A stretch of 64,000 nucleotides of DNA from Melastoma dodecandrum (lineage: Eukaryota; Streptophyta; Magnoliopsida; Myrtales; Melastomataceae), in contig JARUPY010000276.1 in assembly GCA_029817715.1 (NCBI GenBank), forward strand, positions 1-64,000, given 5' to 3'. A model generated the notes under the pieces. That model saw only the letters and a list, made by a program, of their open reading frames with translations, was not told where the DNA came from and did no database searches. Positions within the stretch are counted from its first letter, which is position 1. Every line of letters begins with the position of its first letter. Position numbers and translations under genes: made by a program. Positions 52,640 to 64,000 of this stretch are shown here, in pieces.

Positions 52640-53880
52640 ACAGAAACTGTTGAAAGTGAATGGTATTTGGATAGTGGATGCTCCAGGCCACATGACCGGA
52701 GACCCATCCAAATTCTCTCAACTGACTCTACAATGTGGAGGGTCGGTTAAAATTCGGTGACAATAGCAAAGGCTCTGTCATTGGCAAAGGTACCATTGGA
52801 AGTTCTGACTCCATGGTCATCAATGAGGTTCTGTTGGTTACAGAACTCAAACATAATTTGCTGAGCATTAGCCAGCTTTGTGACAAAGGTTATAAAATAA
52901 CTTTTGATCAAGACAAGTGTTCCGAAAGCCTGAACAATGAAGTTCGCTTCATTGGGACTCGTAAGAGGAAACATCTATACCTTGACTCAGAATAGCTTCT
53001 GTACTACAGAAAACTGCCTTCTGACAGTCAAAGATGAAAGCCTACTATGGCATAGAAGGTTGGGACATTCCAACTTCAAATTGTTATCCAAGCTTGTGAA
53101 AAAGGATTTGGTTAAGGTATTACCCCAATATCCGTTTCGAGCATGACAGCTTCTGTGAAGCATGTTCTCTTGGAAAAACAAACTAAGTCTTCATTCAAAT
53201 CTAAGAATGAAGTCTCTACTTCTCAACCTCTTGAACTTCTACAATATGGATCTATTAGGATCTACTAGAGTTCAGAGTGTCGGCGGTAGAAGGTACTGTC
53301 TAGTTGTGGTCGATGAACTACTCTAGATACACGTGGGTTAAATTTCTAACTCACAAAAGCGATGCTTTTGAAACTTTCATTAAGCTAGCTAAGAAATTAC
53401 AGAATGAAACTAGATCTTCTGTAAAAGCTATAAAGAATGGATCATGGTACTGAGTTTGAAAACCATGACTTCGCTACTTTCTGTGACGAACAAGGTATCG
53501 ATCACAATTTTTCTGCTCCTTATACTCCTCAACAGAATGGGGTAGAAGAACGGAAAAATAGAACTCTAATAGACATGGCTAGAACCATGATGTGTGAGAG
53601 CTCTGCTCCACAGAACCTATGGGCAGAAGCTGTTAATACAGCCTGCTACATATCAAACATGGTCTACTTAGACCCATACTTGAGAAAACACCCTATCAAC
53701 TATATAGGGGGAGAAAACCGAACATATCCTATTTCTACTCCTTTGGAAGTCCATGTTTTATCTTGAGATCTTCTAAGGACAATTTGGGAAAGTTCGAAGC
53801 TAAGACAGATGAGGGCATCTTTCTTGGATACTCCTTGTCTAGCAAAGCTTATAGAGTTTCTAAACAAAAGAACTTCTACT
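52640..53880 (+). pseudogene. Copia protease and integrase remnants
   Basis: WYLDSGCSR marks the protease active site (DSG). LLWHRRLGHSNFKLLSKL is GAG-pre-integrase, and DHGTEFENHDF followed by SAPYTPQQNGVEERKNRTL holds the last Asp and Glu of the integrase DDE triad. Several frames are needed to follow it and the first catalytic Asp region is damaged. The piece ends with GIFLGYSLSSKAYRV, a C-terminal integrase motif. Confidence 0.85.
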
Positions 53881-54289
53881 ATATAGGAGTCTATTAATGT
53901 AAAAAATTAATGACCTTCCTACTATCAATACAAGAGATGTTATATCTCTAGAACCTACAGAAGATTCTGTAGAAACTTCACCCTCTACGAAAGAGAAGGG
54001 TGAACCCTCTGTTCATGAATCTAAAAATGATCTTGAACAAACAAATGATCATTCTAAAGAACATTCTCAGAATAATCAACAAAGCGATATTAGAGCACCT
54101 GCTCTTTATCAAAAATGGCATCCTATTGATCAAATCATTGGTGACATCAATAGTGGTGTACAAACAAGACGTTCGGTTATTAATAGTGGTGTACAAACAA
54201 TACATCCTATTAACCAAGTCTTAGAAGACGTCAATAGATGTTTTCTTCAATACGGTTCTCCTGATTAGAATCCGCAATATAGAAATTAA

Positions 54290-54660
54290 CTACAGAAGGT
54301 ACAATTCTTTGTACACTTCACTGTAGAAGGTAAGAATACTTAGTATACTACTACAGAAGGTACATACTTGTACACTTTATTACAGAAGATATAATTCTCT
54401 GTTTCTACACTACAAAAGGTACAAACATTTGTACTCCTCACTACAGAAGGTACACATTTCGTACACTTCATCATATAGGGTAGAATTATCTACACTCTGC
54501 CATATAGAAGGTACATTTATTTGTGCACTTCATTACAGAAGGTATAATCTTCTGTTTCTACTCTACAGAAGGTACAATGCATGTACTCTTCACTAAAGGT
54601 AGAATTTTTAGCCTTCTATACAATAGAAGCTTGAATTTCACCATCTATCTTATAAAAGGT
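54290..54660 (+). repeat. Internal repeats based on CTACAGAAGGTAC
   Basis: About nine copies of ACAGAAGGTAC with TTTGTACACTTC-like tails occur at intervals of about 30-60 bases. They lie exactly where reverse transcriptase would be expected in a complete element. Confidence 0.75.
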
Positions 54661-55169
54661 ATAACGATATGTATACCTTAAATCTAACCTTGGTAATGTC
54701 CAATTAATTGGAAGTTTACGTCTGGAGATATCAATTATCATCCAATAAAAATATTTAGATATAATCAGAATCAAATAAAATATTTGTTCTGATCAATATC
54801 GTTTCTATTAGGAAATTAATAATCCTAATAATATATTTTGGATATAATAACCATAATATTTGGCTCTTCTACACTGAAGAAGCTTGCAACAGAAGGTTAG
54901 GAAACCACCTTCTGCGTTGCAGAACCGTCAGATTTCCTATTATAATAAGGAAACAAATAATCCCCATATATTCTGATGCATGTCATTCGTGAAATGACAG
55001 TTTTTCAACTTGAAAAATCAAAATCATGAGTATTTTGGGCGGGAGAATATTTTCTTCCCAAAAAGAAGGCATTCGGAAGGCAGGTTAAAATCATTAACCG
55101 TGACTCTCCTTCTTCACACTTCATCTTCAACTCTGAAACTTCCCTGTTCTTGCCCTAACCTCAAAACTT

Positions 55170-56985
55170 TCGATTTCTCTATGTCCATGGCACCCAAAGT
55201 GAAATCCCTGAGGAAAAAGGCTAAGGCCGGAAGAAAGAAGGCTCGCGCCTCTGGATCGGAGAAGCTTGCATCCTCTGCGAGCAGGACTCCACCCCCTTCC
55301 TCGCCGGAGAAATCCATCTCTCCTGTGAAGGACCAGACCATTGCTGCCGTTGAGACTCTCGATGGCATGCCTCTCATCTCCACAGACGAAGGGCCCTCAA
55401 AAGTCCAAGTCTCCGTGGAAGATACAACCCGGAAGGAACCTCCGATTGTCATGACGGTGGAACCCTCTGTCTCTGAGCCTTTTGTTGCCTGAGTGCTCTG
55501 TTCCTAAGGCCTCTGTCAAAGGTTCTACTGCGACAAGTGGATACACTCCCTGTCGCCCCTACTGCTGAGATTGCCGCGTCTGATGAGGTGGTGGAGATCC
55601 CCGTTGCTGATGATGTGCCTTGTGAGGCTGACACGGAAGTTCCTACTCCGGTCGTCACTGTCTCTCCTGATCTCAAAGCTGAAAGGAGTAGCTTCTGAGC
55701 TTCAGAAGGTTTTCGCAGAAGCCTGCGGCCACTCCTACCAAAAAGATTCTCCATGATGCCATGAAACCCGGAGGAGTTTCCTCTAGGACCAGCTGAAACG
55801 GAAAGAGCCCGAGACGGTCAGCACCTCTATCATTGATATGGCTGCCAAAAAGACCAAGTCCCCAGAGAAACTTGTTCCTGAGGACACCTTCGCAGAGGAC
55901 CTGGATTCATATATCTTTCCGGTAAATCCTCTTGTCTCTAAGAAGGAGATTGAAACTGTTTTGGCCGATGATAAACTGCCTAAATGTGAATGCTGCGGGT
56001 AGGCAGATTGCCACCTTTAAGCGGATCGATTTTAACTGGTTTGCGGCTAATGGACTTGATATTGCCCCTCTGCTGGATAGAATTGGTTTGAGAACCTTCT
56101 TTGAGACCTATGCAGAGCTGCCTGTCTCTCGTTTGAGAGAAATCTATGCGAACATCACGTTCCATGAACAGGGCCCCGCATGCCAAGTTCATAAAGACAG
56201 TCATTGAAGGGGTCACACTGGTATTCTCTGCCCATGATGTGAATCAATTGTTCTGCTGTGAGGGAATATGATCCTCTGCATGGACATGGGAAAAGAAGAA
56301 TCCTATAGCATCATTCTGGGACAGAAGGTCCAAGCGACCAAAGTACCTTGAGTCCACCAAGTTTGGATCTCAAAACTCGTATTCTGCAATCGAGTGGTTC
56401 TGTTCTGCCTTCTACAAAGAACTGGAAGCATCGACACCATCACCTCCAATGATGCGACGTTGATGGCTCATATCCTGAAGGGCATTCCCTTTAATCTTGG
56501 TTTGCTGGTGTTCTCCCACATGAAAAGATGCTGCAATACGGCTGGGAAAGCTCTCCCTATGGCCAGGTAATCGCCGGCCTTCTGAAATTAGCTCGTGTCT
56601 CTACTGATGCTTCTACTTTTCAAGAAAAAGTGGAAAGTTGGCACTTTTGGACAACAAATTATAGCCAGCATGCATTATGTGAGGAAGGGCTCTACCTGGA
56701 CCCTGAAAGGAAGGTCACAGGATTCTGCGCTTGATGATGAGGATAAGCTTCTGGAGGCCAAGAAGAATGCTGATGCATCTTCTGCTCGACCCTCTGCTGG
56801 CTAAGCCTGCTGGTCGGAGACGTCCTTCATCATCTGCTGAAGCTCAAGTCCCTGTGGATAACACTGCTCTCCTCAATCTTGGGGAAGACATCCGCGTCCT
56901 TCAGCGAATGGTCACTGACCTGTTTCGCTTAGTGGAACGCCATGACAAGCTTCTGCGCAAACTTCTGGAAAAGGATTTCTGCTGA
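55170..56985 (+). pseudogene. Extra ORF of the element: plant transposon-type protein
   Basis: Pieces in different frames make one protein-like string: a basic start (MAPKVKSLRKKAKAGRKKAR), a Ser/Pro/Glu-rich linker, then ATFKRIDFNWFAANGLD, LRTFFETYAELPVSRL, REIYANITFHEQ, IEGVTLVFSAHDVNQLF. It finishes with a helical tail NLGEDIRVLQRMVTDLFRLV. The order F..R..W, REFYANL-like, then a G-V-x-F-S segment resembles the 'putative plant transposon protein' family (PF20167) as I recall it. Function is unknown. At least four frameshifts make this copy inactive. It lies between the missing RT and the 3' LTR, where Sireviruses often carry an envelope-like ORF. Confidence 0.6.
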
Positions 56986-57740
56986 GTCTGAGGAGTGATC
57001 TCCTTAGTTGCTGTTTTCTTTTCTTTTATGCATTTCTAGCTAGACCAAAAACTGATTTCTGTGGTCTTCTAGATTGTAATAAGTGCCAATTTGTTGGACA
57101 CATTTCCTTTGAGCAGTATGGTATTGAAACTTTCTGTCACACCTTCTGCGCTATATTCTGCATGATGGTTTGAACTTTCTGTTCTACCCTCTGCAAGAAT
57201 TAAAACTACCTTTTGCACGTTGGTTATGAACGATATGTCATACCTTCTGCAAGAAATTTACTCTTCCTACATTCAACTTCTTTTTTGATATGACAAAAAG
57301 GGGGAGAAAATTGTGTTGAGGGGGAGTACCTTGCTCTGTATTGGTTATAGAAAAATCCTTGATTTTCTATAACTTCATGGGTCGTAGAAGGCTATACCAT
57401 CTATGGTATAGAAGGCCTATGAGACTGATACAGCTCATAATCGCAACCTTCTGCAGGGAATGCAATTCGTGATCTTTTTAAAGTCACTATTGCTGGGAGT
57501 GCAGAAATGAAATACCATCATTTTTGTCGGGCTATATACAGAAGCTCCACGCTCTGTATTAATCATAGAAGCCTTTGTGCTATGTACAACCTTCTTCATA
57601 ACAGAAGCTTCTATGCTCTGTTATACAGAACCTTATGGTACTGTAAAAACGCGAGACACATACTCTCATCTATTTAGGGGGAGATAGGGGGAGTTCTTGC
57701 AAACATATTTCCCTCAACGATGAATGTTTTGTCATCATCA

Positions 57741-57753
57741 AAAAGGGGGAGAT
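57741..57753 (+). other. Polypurine tract
   Basis: AAAAGGGGGAGAT lies immediately before the 3' LTR start TGTTGG, the normal site for plus-strand priming. Similar purine runs occur at 57296-57311 and 57675-57691, as is common in Sireviruses. Confidence 0.8.
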
Positions 57754-60157
57754 TGTTGGAAAAGGTTTTGATGATGAGCCAGACCTCTGTACCACAGAAG
57801 GTCGAACATTCTTGGTTTTGATGATGAACCTGACCCTCTGTACTACAGAAGGACGAACATTCTATTCTACAGAAGCTTCTATTATTAAGGACTTCTTGTA
57901 AGAATTATTTTTGTAATTAAATGATTAGTTTTCAATTATTTAATTACGAAATATGCTTAATTTGATTAAGATATTTATCTGATCAAATTACCACGATTTG
58001 GTTTCCAAATAATCATATTGGAGATAATAATTCTTGTAAAGGAAATATATCTTCTATATATGGAAAGGTTCTACTAGACGGTCTACAGGCTTCTGTAAGC
58101 TTAATTGACCACTATACGACCGTTATTTGCAAACCTATCACTACCACCTGTCTAGATACGTCCTCCTATGTATCTTTAACAGGATTGAATGAATTATTAC
58201 CCTAATGGAAATAAATCTTCGATTATTTTCATTTGTAGAAGGTTATCAAGCAGAACCTTCTGCGATACCTTCTGTGCTGCATTATTTAGGGAAACTATCA
58301 TATTCTTATTTTATTTTGATATGATTATCTTCCTTGCTGAATGTATGCACGTGTATATTATTTTATCTATTTTGTAAACTAACTTTTAATTTCTTGTTTT
58401 GCAGATTTCGTTTTTTATCATTTCCCATTTATATTTTCTTCTTAGGCTTTGTGTATAAAAGGCCATGCTATCTCCCATTAAACACAACAGAACATTCATT
58501 TTCCCTTATCCCATTCTGATCAGAGAGAGCGTGTGCTTGAGCTTTAGTTCTTTCATTCGTTCGAGTTAGTCACACGAGGAGCACTACCGGTGGAAGTTGC
58601 ATCGTTGGTGAAGCCTTTTGGGAGAGTGACTCGGGGGCTCGAGGGACTCGGTTGGAAGCTGCAGGATACGTTGTTGGAAGCGTTGTGTACGTGGGCAACG
58701 TGCAGCGGGCCGGAGAGAAGGGCTGAACCTCGGGAGCACAGAAGGTGAGGGACTAACCAGCTTCTGTTGTGTAGAGCTCTGTGTGCAGGAACCTCAGGAC
58801 AGGGGGAACGCTGTCACCTCAGGACAGGGGGAACGCTGTCACCTCAGGACAAGGGGAACGCTGTCACCTCAGGACAAGGGGAACGTTGTCACCTCAGGAC
58901 AAGAGGAAGGTTGTCACCTCAGGACAGGAGGAAGGCTGTCACCCCAGAACAGAGGGAACGCTGTTCAACCTCAGGACAGGAGGAAGGCTGTCACCCTAGG
59001 ACAGAGGGCACGCTGTTCATCCTAGGACAAAGGATACGTTGTCCACCCTAAGACAAAGGGAACGTTGTCTACTTGCGTAGGGTTCGCTACGTACTCGCGT
59101 GGGGTACGCCACGAAGTCGTTTTCCTTGAGGGATTGCGCATTTGCTACCTTGTTAGTCACGTTAACGCGTGCAACCTTCTGTTGTGCAGAATCTTCGGAT
59201 CTGTATAACCTCCTGTAGAGCAGAACCTTAAGGTCTGAATCTACTTTAGTGCAGAACCTTACGGTCTGTACAACTCTCTGTAGTACAGAATCCTACGGGT
59301 CTGTGCATACATTTTCCTTGTCACTTTTGCTACAGAACCTCACGGTCTGTTCAGTAGAAGGTCGACTACCCTTGGTACAGAATCTTTCAGATCTGTGCTT
59401 TTCAATTAAGTCATTTCCTATACAGAACCTTCTGTTGTGGATTGACATACTCGGTACAGAACCTTACGGTCTGTGCTATACCTTCTGTGATACAGAATCC
59501 TTGGATCTGTTCTATAGAAGGTTGACGTCTCTAGTATAGAATCACTTGATCTGTGCTATAGAAGGTTAACATATTCGACACAGAACCCTCTGTGTTGTGC
59601 CTACCTTCTTCGACACAGAACCCTCTGGTCTGTGTTGTGCCTACGTTCTTCGACACAGAACTCTCTGTGTTGTGCCTAAGCTTCTTCGACACAGAACCTT
59701 CTGGTCTGTGTTGTGCCTTACCCTTTACGATACAGAACCTTCTGGTCTGTATTGAGCCTAAGTTACTATAGTACAGAACCTTCGGGTTTGTGCTACATAA
59801 CGAGCCTCTACGGCACAGAACCTTCTGGTCTGTGTTCTGCCACTCAAGCCTCTATTGTACAGAACCCTACGGGTTTGCTTTTGGTTGCTATCACTTGTGT
59901 AATTTGTACTGAGATACATTTGAGTGGAAACCATCCAAATATCTGGGTGAAGAGTGGACGTAAGCAATTTGCTGAACCACTATAAAAATCCTTGTGTCCA
60001 TTTAACAAATTTGCGTACACAATCAAACGTTCTGTCTTACAGAAACTTACAGGCTCTATTTAACAGAAGCTTTTCATTCCGCTGCGGGTAAAACGAAAAA
60101 GGGTTAAAATCCAATTTTGGTGATTAACACTAATTCACCCCCCCTCTTAGTGTAACA
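57754..60157 (+). repeat. 3' LTR
   Basis: It begins TGTTGGAAAAGG and ends TTAGTGTAACA. It repeats the 5' LTR with a complete start, two more 25-bp minisatellite units (array about 58790-59070), the TATA box (58454-58460) and the CAGAACC inverted-motif array (about 59175-59890). The few differences from the 5' LTR suggest a fairly recent insertion. Confidence 0.9.
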
Positions 60158-61318
60158 GAATGGTGCAGTGAAAGCTCAAGTACTCCAATAGCTCCAATTG
60201 TTCTAGTCCTGGGATCTCCACCGACGCTCTACACTTAGTGAACATAAGCGACCTCAGCCCCCTCAATCTCCCTATGTTTGACACCCCCAGGAGACTATGG
60301 GACTCATTGATAGACAAATTCGTAAGACTGGATAACGAATCGAGCCCACCAAGCTCCATCTCTGTCCATGGAAAATCTTTATCTCCATATATGTATGCAG
60401 AGACGCCATGCCTGGAAAACTCAAATCGAGAGTCTTGAGCCTGGAAAGGAAGCCGAACTCCAAAACTCCTCTATATCTAATAATTCTGGTTCCATACTTT
60501 TTTGTACAACGTATTTCTTCAGAGACTCCCACCGTATCCGATGAAAATGCAAAGTATGTTAAGCTGGTTGGAAGTCCTCGAACCTCCTGAAGCATCTCGC
60601 AACAATTCAATTTGAGGGACTTAAGGCTCGTGAGTCGCCTAACTGTTGTTGGCAAAAAGCGGATCTCGTAATACGAAAGGTCCAATCTTTGTAAAGCAGA
60701 TAGGCTCCCGATTTCTTCTGGAATTCCTTTGTCGAGAGGACAATATGAAGCATGCAATACCGTTAAGCTGGTTGGAAGCTCGCGAACCTCCTGAAGCATC
60801 CTGCAATAATTCAGTTTGAGGGACTTAAGGCTCGTGAGTTCCCTAACTGGTAGTGGCAGGAAGCAAATCTCGCTGTAAGAAAGGTCCAATTCTTCTAGAG
60901 CTGATAGGTTCCCGATTTCTTCTGGATTTCCTTCTTCGGGAGGACAACGCGAAGCATTCAACACCGCTAGGTGGGTAGGAAGTACTCGAATCCCTTGAAG
61001 CATCTCACAACCCTTCAACCTGACTGACTTAAGGCTTGTGAGTCTGATGACAATTGCTGGTAGGAAGTGAATGTTGGTGTACGAAAGGTCCACTTCTTCT
61101 AAAGCTGACAAGTTCCCGATTTCTTTTGAATTCCTTTGTCGAGAGGATTATGAGCAACGTACAACACTTGCAAGTTTGTCAGATCACATATCGAGGTGGG
61201 TAATCTTCTGATCCTGTTATACCGTAAGTCAAGTGTCCTCAAGGATTCCAACCTCCCAATTGATTCTTGTACTTCTTCAATATTGCAATCATTAACAATT
61301 AGCTCCTGTAAAGTGTAA
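60158..61318 (-). pseudogene. LRR fragment of a TIR-NB-LRR gene (copy 3)
   Basis: On the minus strand the fragment begins at LQELIVNDCNIEEVQ, continues through IRRLPTSICDLTNLQVL, several 68-residue LRR units (PTSLTVLHASYCPLDKGIPE, TSLKSLKLNCCEMLQE) and the terminal domain (GLDSLSSLTNLSINES, PGLEQLELLEYLSFH). One-base shifts occur near 61.13 kb and near 60.38 kb. Both ends are cut. The left end (protein C-terminus) stops at the 3' LTR, with about 70 residues lost compared with copy 1. The right end stops at 61318, where similarity to copy 1 is lost within the exon. It is non-functional. Confidence 0.85.
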
Positions 61319-64000
61319 TACCCCAAATTGGAAAAAATAATAAATTGGGGCTATCAATAAGTTTGGCAATCGGGCAATTAGAACAAAATTAAAAATTAAT
61401 TCATCAAAATTTAAAAAAAAAAGAAGGAAATCAAAAGTGGAAATTTGGGAAAGAAACGATCGTCTTCCATCAAGTAGAGGATGAACCTAAACAATTTTCA
61501 GACCCTTCATATAATCTCAATCAGATAATCACAGACGTAAAAAAAATCAGAGATTCCCCATAAGAGGATCTCTGAAATTCCCCAAAAGCCAAAGTCTCGT
61601 CCATCCCCTATCAGACAATCAGAGGCTCCCAAACACAAACGCTCCGACTTTCAAATCGGCTCCACCCCTAAGAGATTTTCCAGCACTCCTTCCAGACATT
61701 GGTTCCGCCCTCTCCATCCAGTGACCCCAAGGTAGGTCTAGCCATGCCCATGGAGACCCCCAACCAACCCAAATAGCTCAACGCAGCTTCACAAATCCAT
61801 GGTGCATTAAATTTACTACAAAATATAAAAATAGTAAAACTCAAAAGGGGAGTGTCCTTAAGGATTCATGGATCATTATGGTAATAGTGATGATGGTAGG
61901 TTCGATCTCAATGCCATCCTCTACTACCAACCAAAAATTCTAATAGGGAAGCTTCATCTTCATTTTCCCTGTTCCGACACATCTTCCCCACAAGCTTTGT
62001 TACGTGGGGAATGGCCAAAAGGGATGATGATGATGATGAATATTAAGAAGGAGATGGGTGGGATTTTTCCAACAGCTCCCACAATGGAATGTTCTTCTAC
62101 TACTCGGTTCCTTTTCTTTTCATAATCTGACCGTGGAGGTTGGGGAGGGGTCAAACCACCAAAGGCAAAAGAAGACACCCGCACACTCACACGTAGAGAC
62201 CAACATAGAAGTCCACCTTGTTCAAAACAGGTGTGCCCGGGGAGGCGTTGTTAGGATTCTTGCTAGACTTGGCCTAATTGAGGATCTTCTTCCTAAACAA
62301 GAGTCAGCAAACTGGGACGTCCAATGAAATGTCAGAAAGAAACGGCCAAGTCTTTACCTGGGCCGGCCTTCTTACTAATCCATTGCTTTCGTTGGCCGAT
62401 TGCCTGATCAAAATTTCAGGCCTTGACCCATTTTGTTCTGTGGTACTTGTAAAGCGAAGAAGGAAAGCCAAGCATTTTCTTGTTGGCGGATGCAATCTCT
62501 TGGGGGTTGATGGTACAAAAAACAAATGCAAGACCAAATGATGTCTGCCTTTGAACAAATCCCATTTTAATTGAGATGCGCTTACCACTAGATTTAGATT
62601 TAGATTCTTACATTTCCATCTTTCTTTTTTTTTTTAGTGGGGACAACAGACCCAGGAAGATGTTTGTGGGTAGTAGATGATGATTGCCATTGATTGTTTG
62701 AGTTGTTCAATAACAGTCCCGACTATATCAATCCAGTTCTCCCACTCTGAAGAAGACCCCTGGCTGCATAACCCAGAGCATAGCATCAAGTGGAGTCGAA
62801 GTTTGTTGGTAGTCCACACCTTCGTTACCTGAGAATATAAGAAGCAAATGAGGAATTCATTTTCACCAAAACATTTCATACTTCCCAAAACTAACTCATT
62901 TTGGGTCAAGATCTTGCTTTCTATTTGTAGCAGTATAATCCAGACCGGGCTTAAGAAAAAGTTGTCGGGCCGTGATTTTAGACCCATTAATTGAGGTTGG
63001 GACATTTTATCTATCTGTCTGTCCGAAATCTCAGAATGTAAGGGAGTATGGTATTTGGGGGTTGTTCTTTTTATAGCTTTTATTTTTTATTTTCCCAAAT
63101 TGCAAAGTTGGAGATAATCAATAAAAAAAAATTATAAACAAGATAAAAGGAGAAGGAAGGAAGGGGGACAGAGTGGACCTCACAGCTCACGAGGATAACA
63201 CGACATTGTGGAAATGGAGCAGGCGCACAGCCGACAGCATAATCCTGCAAAAAGGAAGAATTCCGCAAATCAGGCTGGAATCCTAATAAAATCGGATCGA
63301 AATGAAAGGTGTAACCACATTCGTAATTACGCATTTCTTTTTACTGGTAAAGGTGGGGTGGGGCGATCATCTTTCGGCCGCATTTTTTTTGCTGGTAAAG
63401 GTTGGGTGGGGCGATCTTCTTTCTGCCATATTCATCGGTTTTCTCGTTCCCTCCCACTTCTTTTCGGCGATATCCCGCAAATTAAGGGAGGGCGCGGGCG
63501 CGGGCGCTGGCCCTGCCTCTCTGCCTCCCTCTTCCCTTGCAGCCAATCACGGAAAGCATTGAGGCGCCAATCGAGGCGACAGGAAAAGGAAAAATAAAAA
63601 AAGAAGGAAAAAGAAGAGTGGTGTTTCACAAATACGTCAAGGCTGAGCTCACTCGGAAGAAACACACGCACGACTCATATATTCATTTAGTGTGTCCCCT
63701 CCTTGATCGTCGGAACGACCATGTTTGTTGTCCTGAACTTACTAAACTCAACCCCCAATCTAATAGCGTGTGAATGTGAACTGAAATCATCCTCCTTTAC
63801 CTTCCCACACCACCACCACACATTTGTTCCTTTTCCCTCTTTTCTTTTTCAGACAGAATCAACTACATCTAAAGTAACAAGCAATCATGAAAGAGAAAGG
63901 ACATGAACAACACCACTCTTTCTACTTTTTCTTTCTCTGTCTGAACTCTTTCCTTTAACTGTTCCACCAAGCGCAGGGTATTCGAGAAACTCACTCGGTG
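61319..64000. other. Intergenic to window end, no gene recognised
   Basis: Short frames on both strands have no family motif. The last 400 bases are CT- and CA-rich and could be the leader of a gene starting beyond the window. Confidence 0.45.
63344..63439. repeat. 48-bp tandem duplication
   Basis: CTGGTAAAGG + TGGGGTGGGGCGATC occurs at 63344 and again, with small changes, at 63392. Two units only. Confidence 0.8.

Larger units (their letters stand above)
48651..60157 (+). mobile_element. Sirevirus-like Copia LTR retrotransposon, defective
   Basis: Two long direct LTRs (48651-50968 and 57754-60157) flank an internal region of 6.8 kb. In order it has a tRNA-Met primer site, gag, a zinc knuckle, a protease remnant, GAG-pre-integrase, integrase core, a linker, a repeat-rich stretch, an extra ORF and a polypurine tract. 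The linker contains HPIDQIIGDINSGVQTR, which in this lineage leads into reverse transcriptase, but no RT or RNase H follows. Frameshifts occur throughout, so it is non-autonomous. The 5' LTR lacks the first 25-30 bases found in the 3' LTR (TGTTGGAAAAGG...), and no target duplication is seen. Its right end abuts LRR copy 3. Confidence 0.85.

Overview
This window is plant nuclear DNA, from a eudicot. The evidence is spliced genes with GT-AG introns, plant-specific families (HECATE-type bHLH, plant NDR kinase, RLCK, OBL-type lipase), TIR-NB-LRR sequences, and abundant LTR retrotransposon material. TIR-NB-LRR genes argue against a grass. The LRR sequence style resembles Myrtales to me (Eucalyptus, Syzygium or Punica relatives), but that is a weak impression.

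Layout. From 1 to 10.8 kb there is no gene I recognise: an LTR-end relic lies near 3.2 kb, and a repeat about 0.6 kb long is present twice (4.5 and 8.3 kb) with many small indels between the copies. From 10.8 to 25.8 kb there is a gene-rich block, all on the plus strand: a RING-H2 E3 ligase of the MBR/HIP1-like type, a membrane-anchored RLCK like Arabidopsis At1g01540, a single-exon HECATE-like bHLH, an OBL1-like class 3 lipase, and an NDR/AGC kinase. Exon coordinates could be derived for all of them. Two carry single-base shifts relative to their families: the RLCK at its N-terminus, and the NDR kinase inside its hydrophobic motif.

From 25.8 to 35.7 kb the sequence is accessory. It holds a 0.54 kb foldback element made of repeated palindromes with an 8-9 bp target duplication, a decayed Copia RNase H relic, a run of fragments of at least three unrelated host genes (PAT1, NETWORKED 2-like, EBP2) all on the minus strand, and a truncated LTR element with a tRNA-Asp type primer site. 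A four-exon COQ10 homologue (35.8-37.8 kb) sits between this and the resistance-gene remnants.

From 38.5 to 61.3 kb lie three related minus-strand resistance-gene remnants. They are an orphan LRR exon with a 204-bp tandem expansion, a TIR-NB-LRR pseudogene with four visible lesions, and a third LRR fragment. The third fragment is cut on its left by an 11.5 kb Sirevirus-like Copia element (48.65-60.16 kb). That element has 2.3-2.4 kb LTRs, a tRNA-Met primer site, gag and integrase remnants, no recognisable reverse transcriptase, and an extra ORF before the 3' LTR. Its LTRs and leader are packed with short CAGA...TCTG inverted motifs and a 25-bp minisatellite. From 61.3 kb to the end I recognise no gene.

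The functional genes do not form a pathway. They are neighbours in the ordinary plant sense. The main interest is in the transposon biology: the multi-gene fragment mosaic, the palindrome-array foldback element, and the structured LTRs. Several single-base lesions sit in or near homopolymers, so assembly error must be excluded before they are taken as real.
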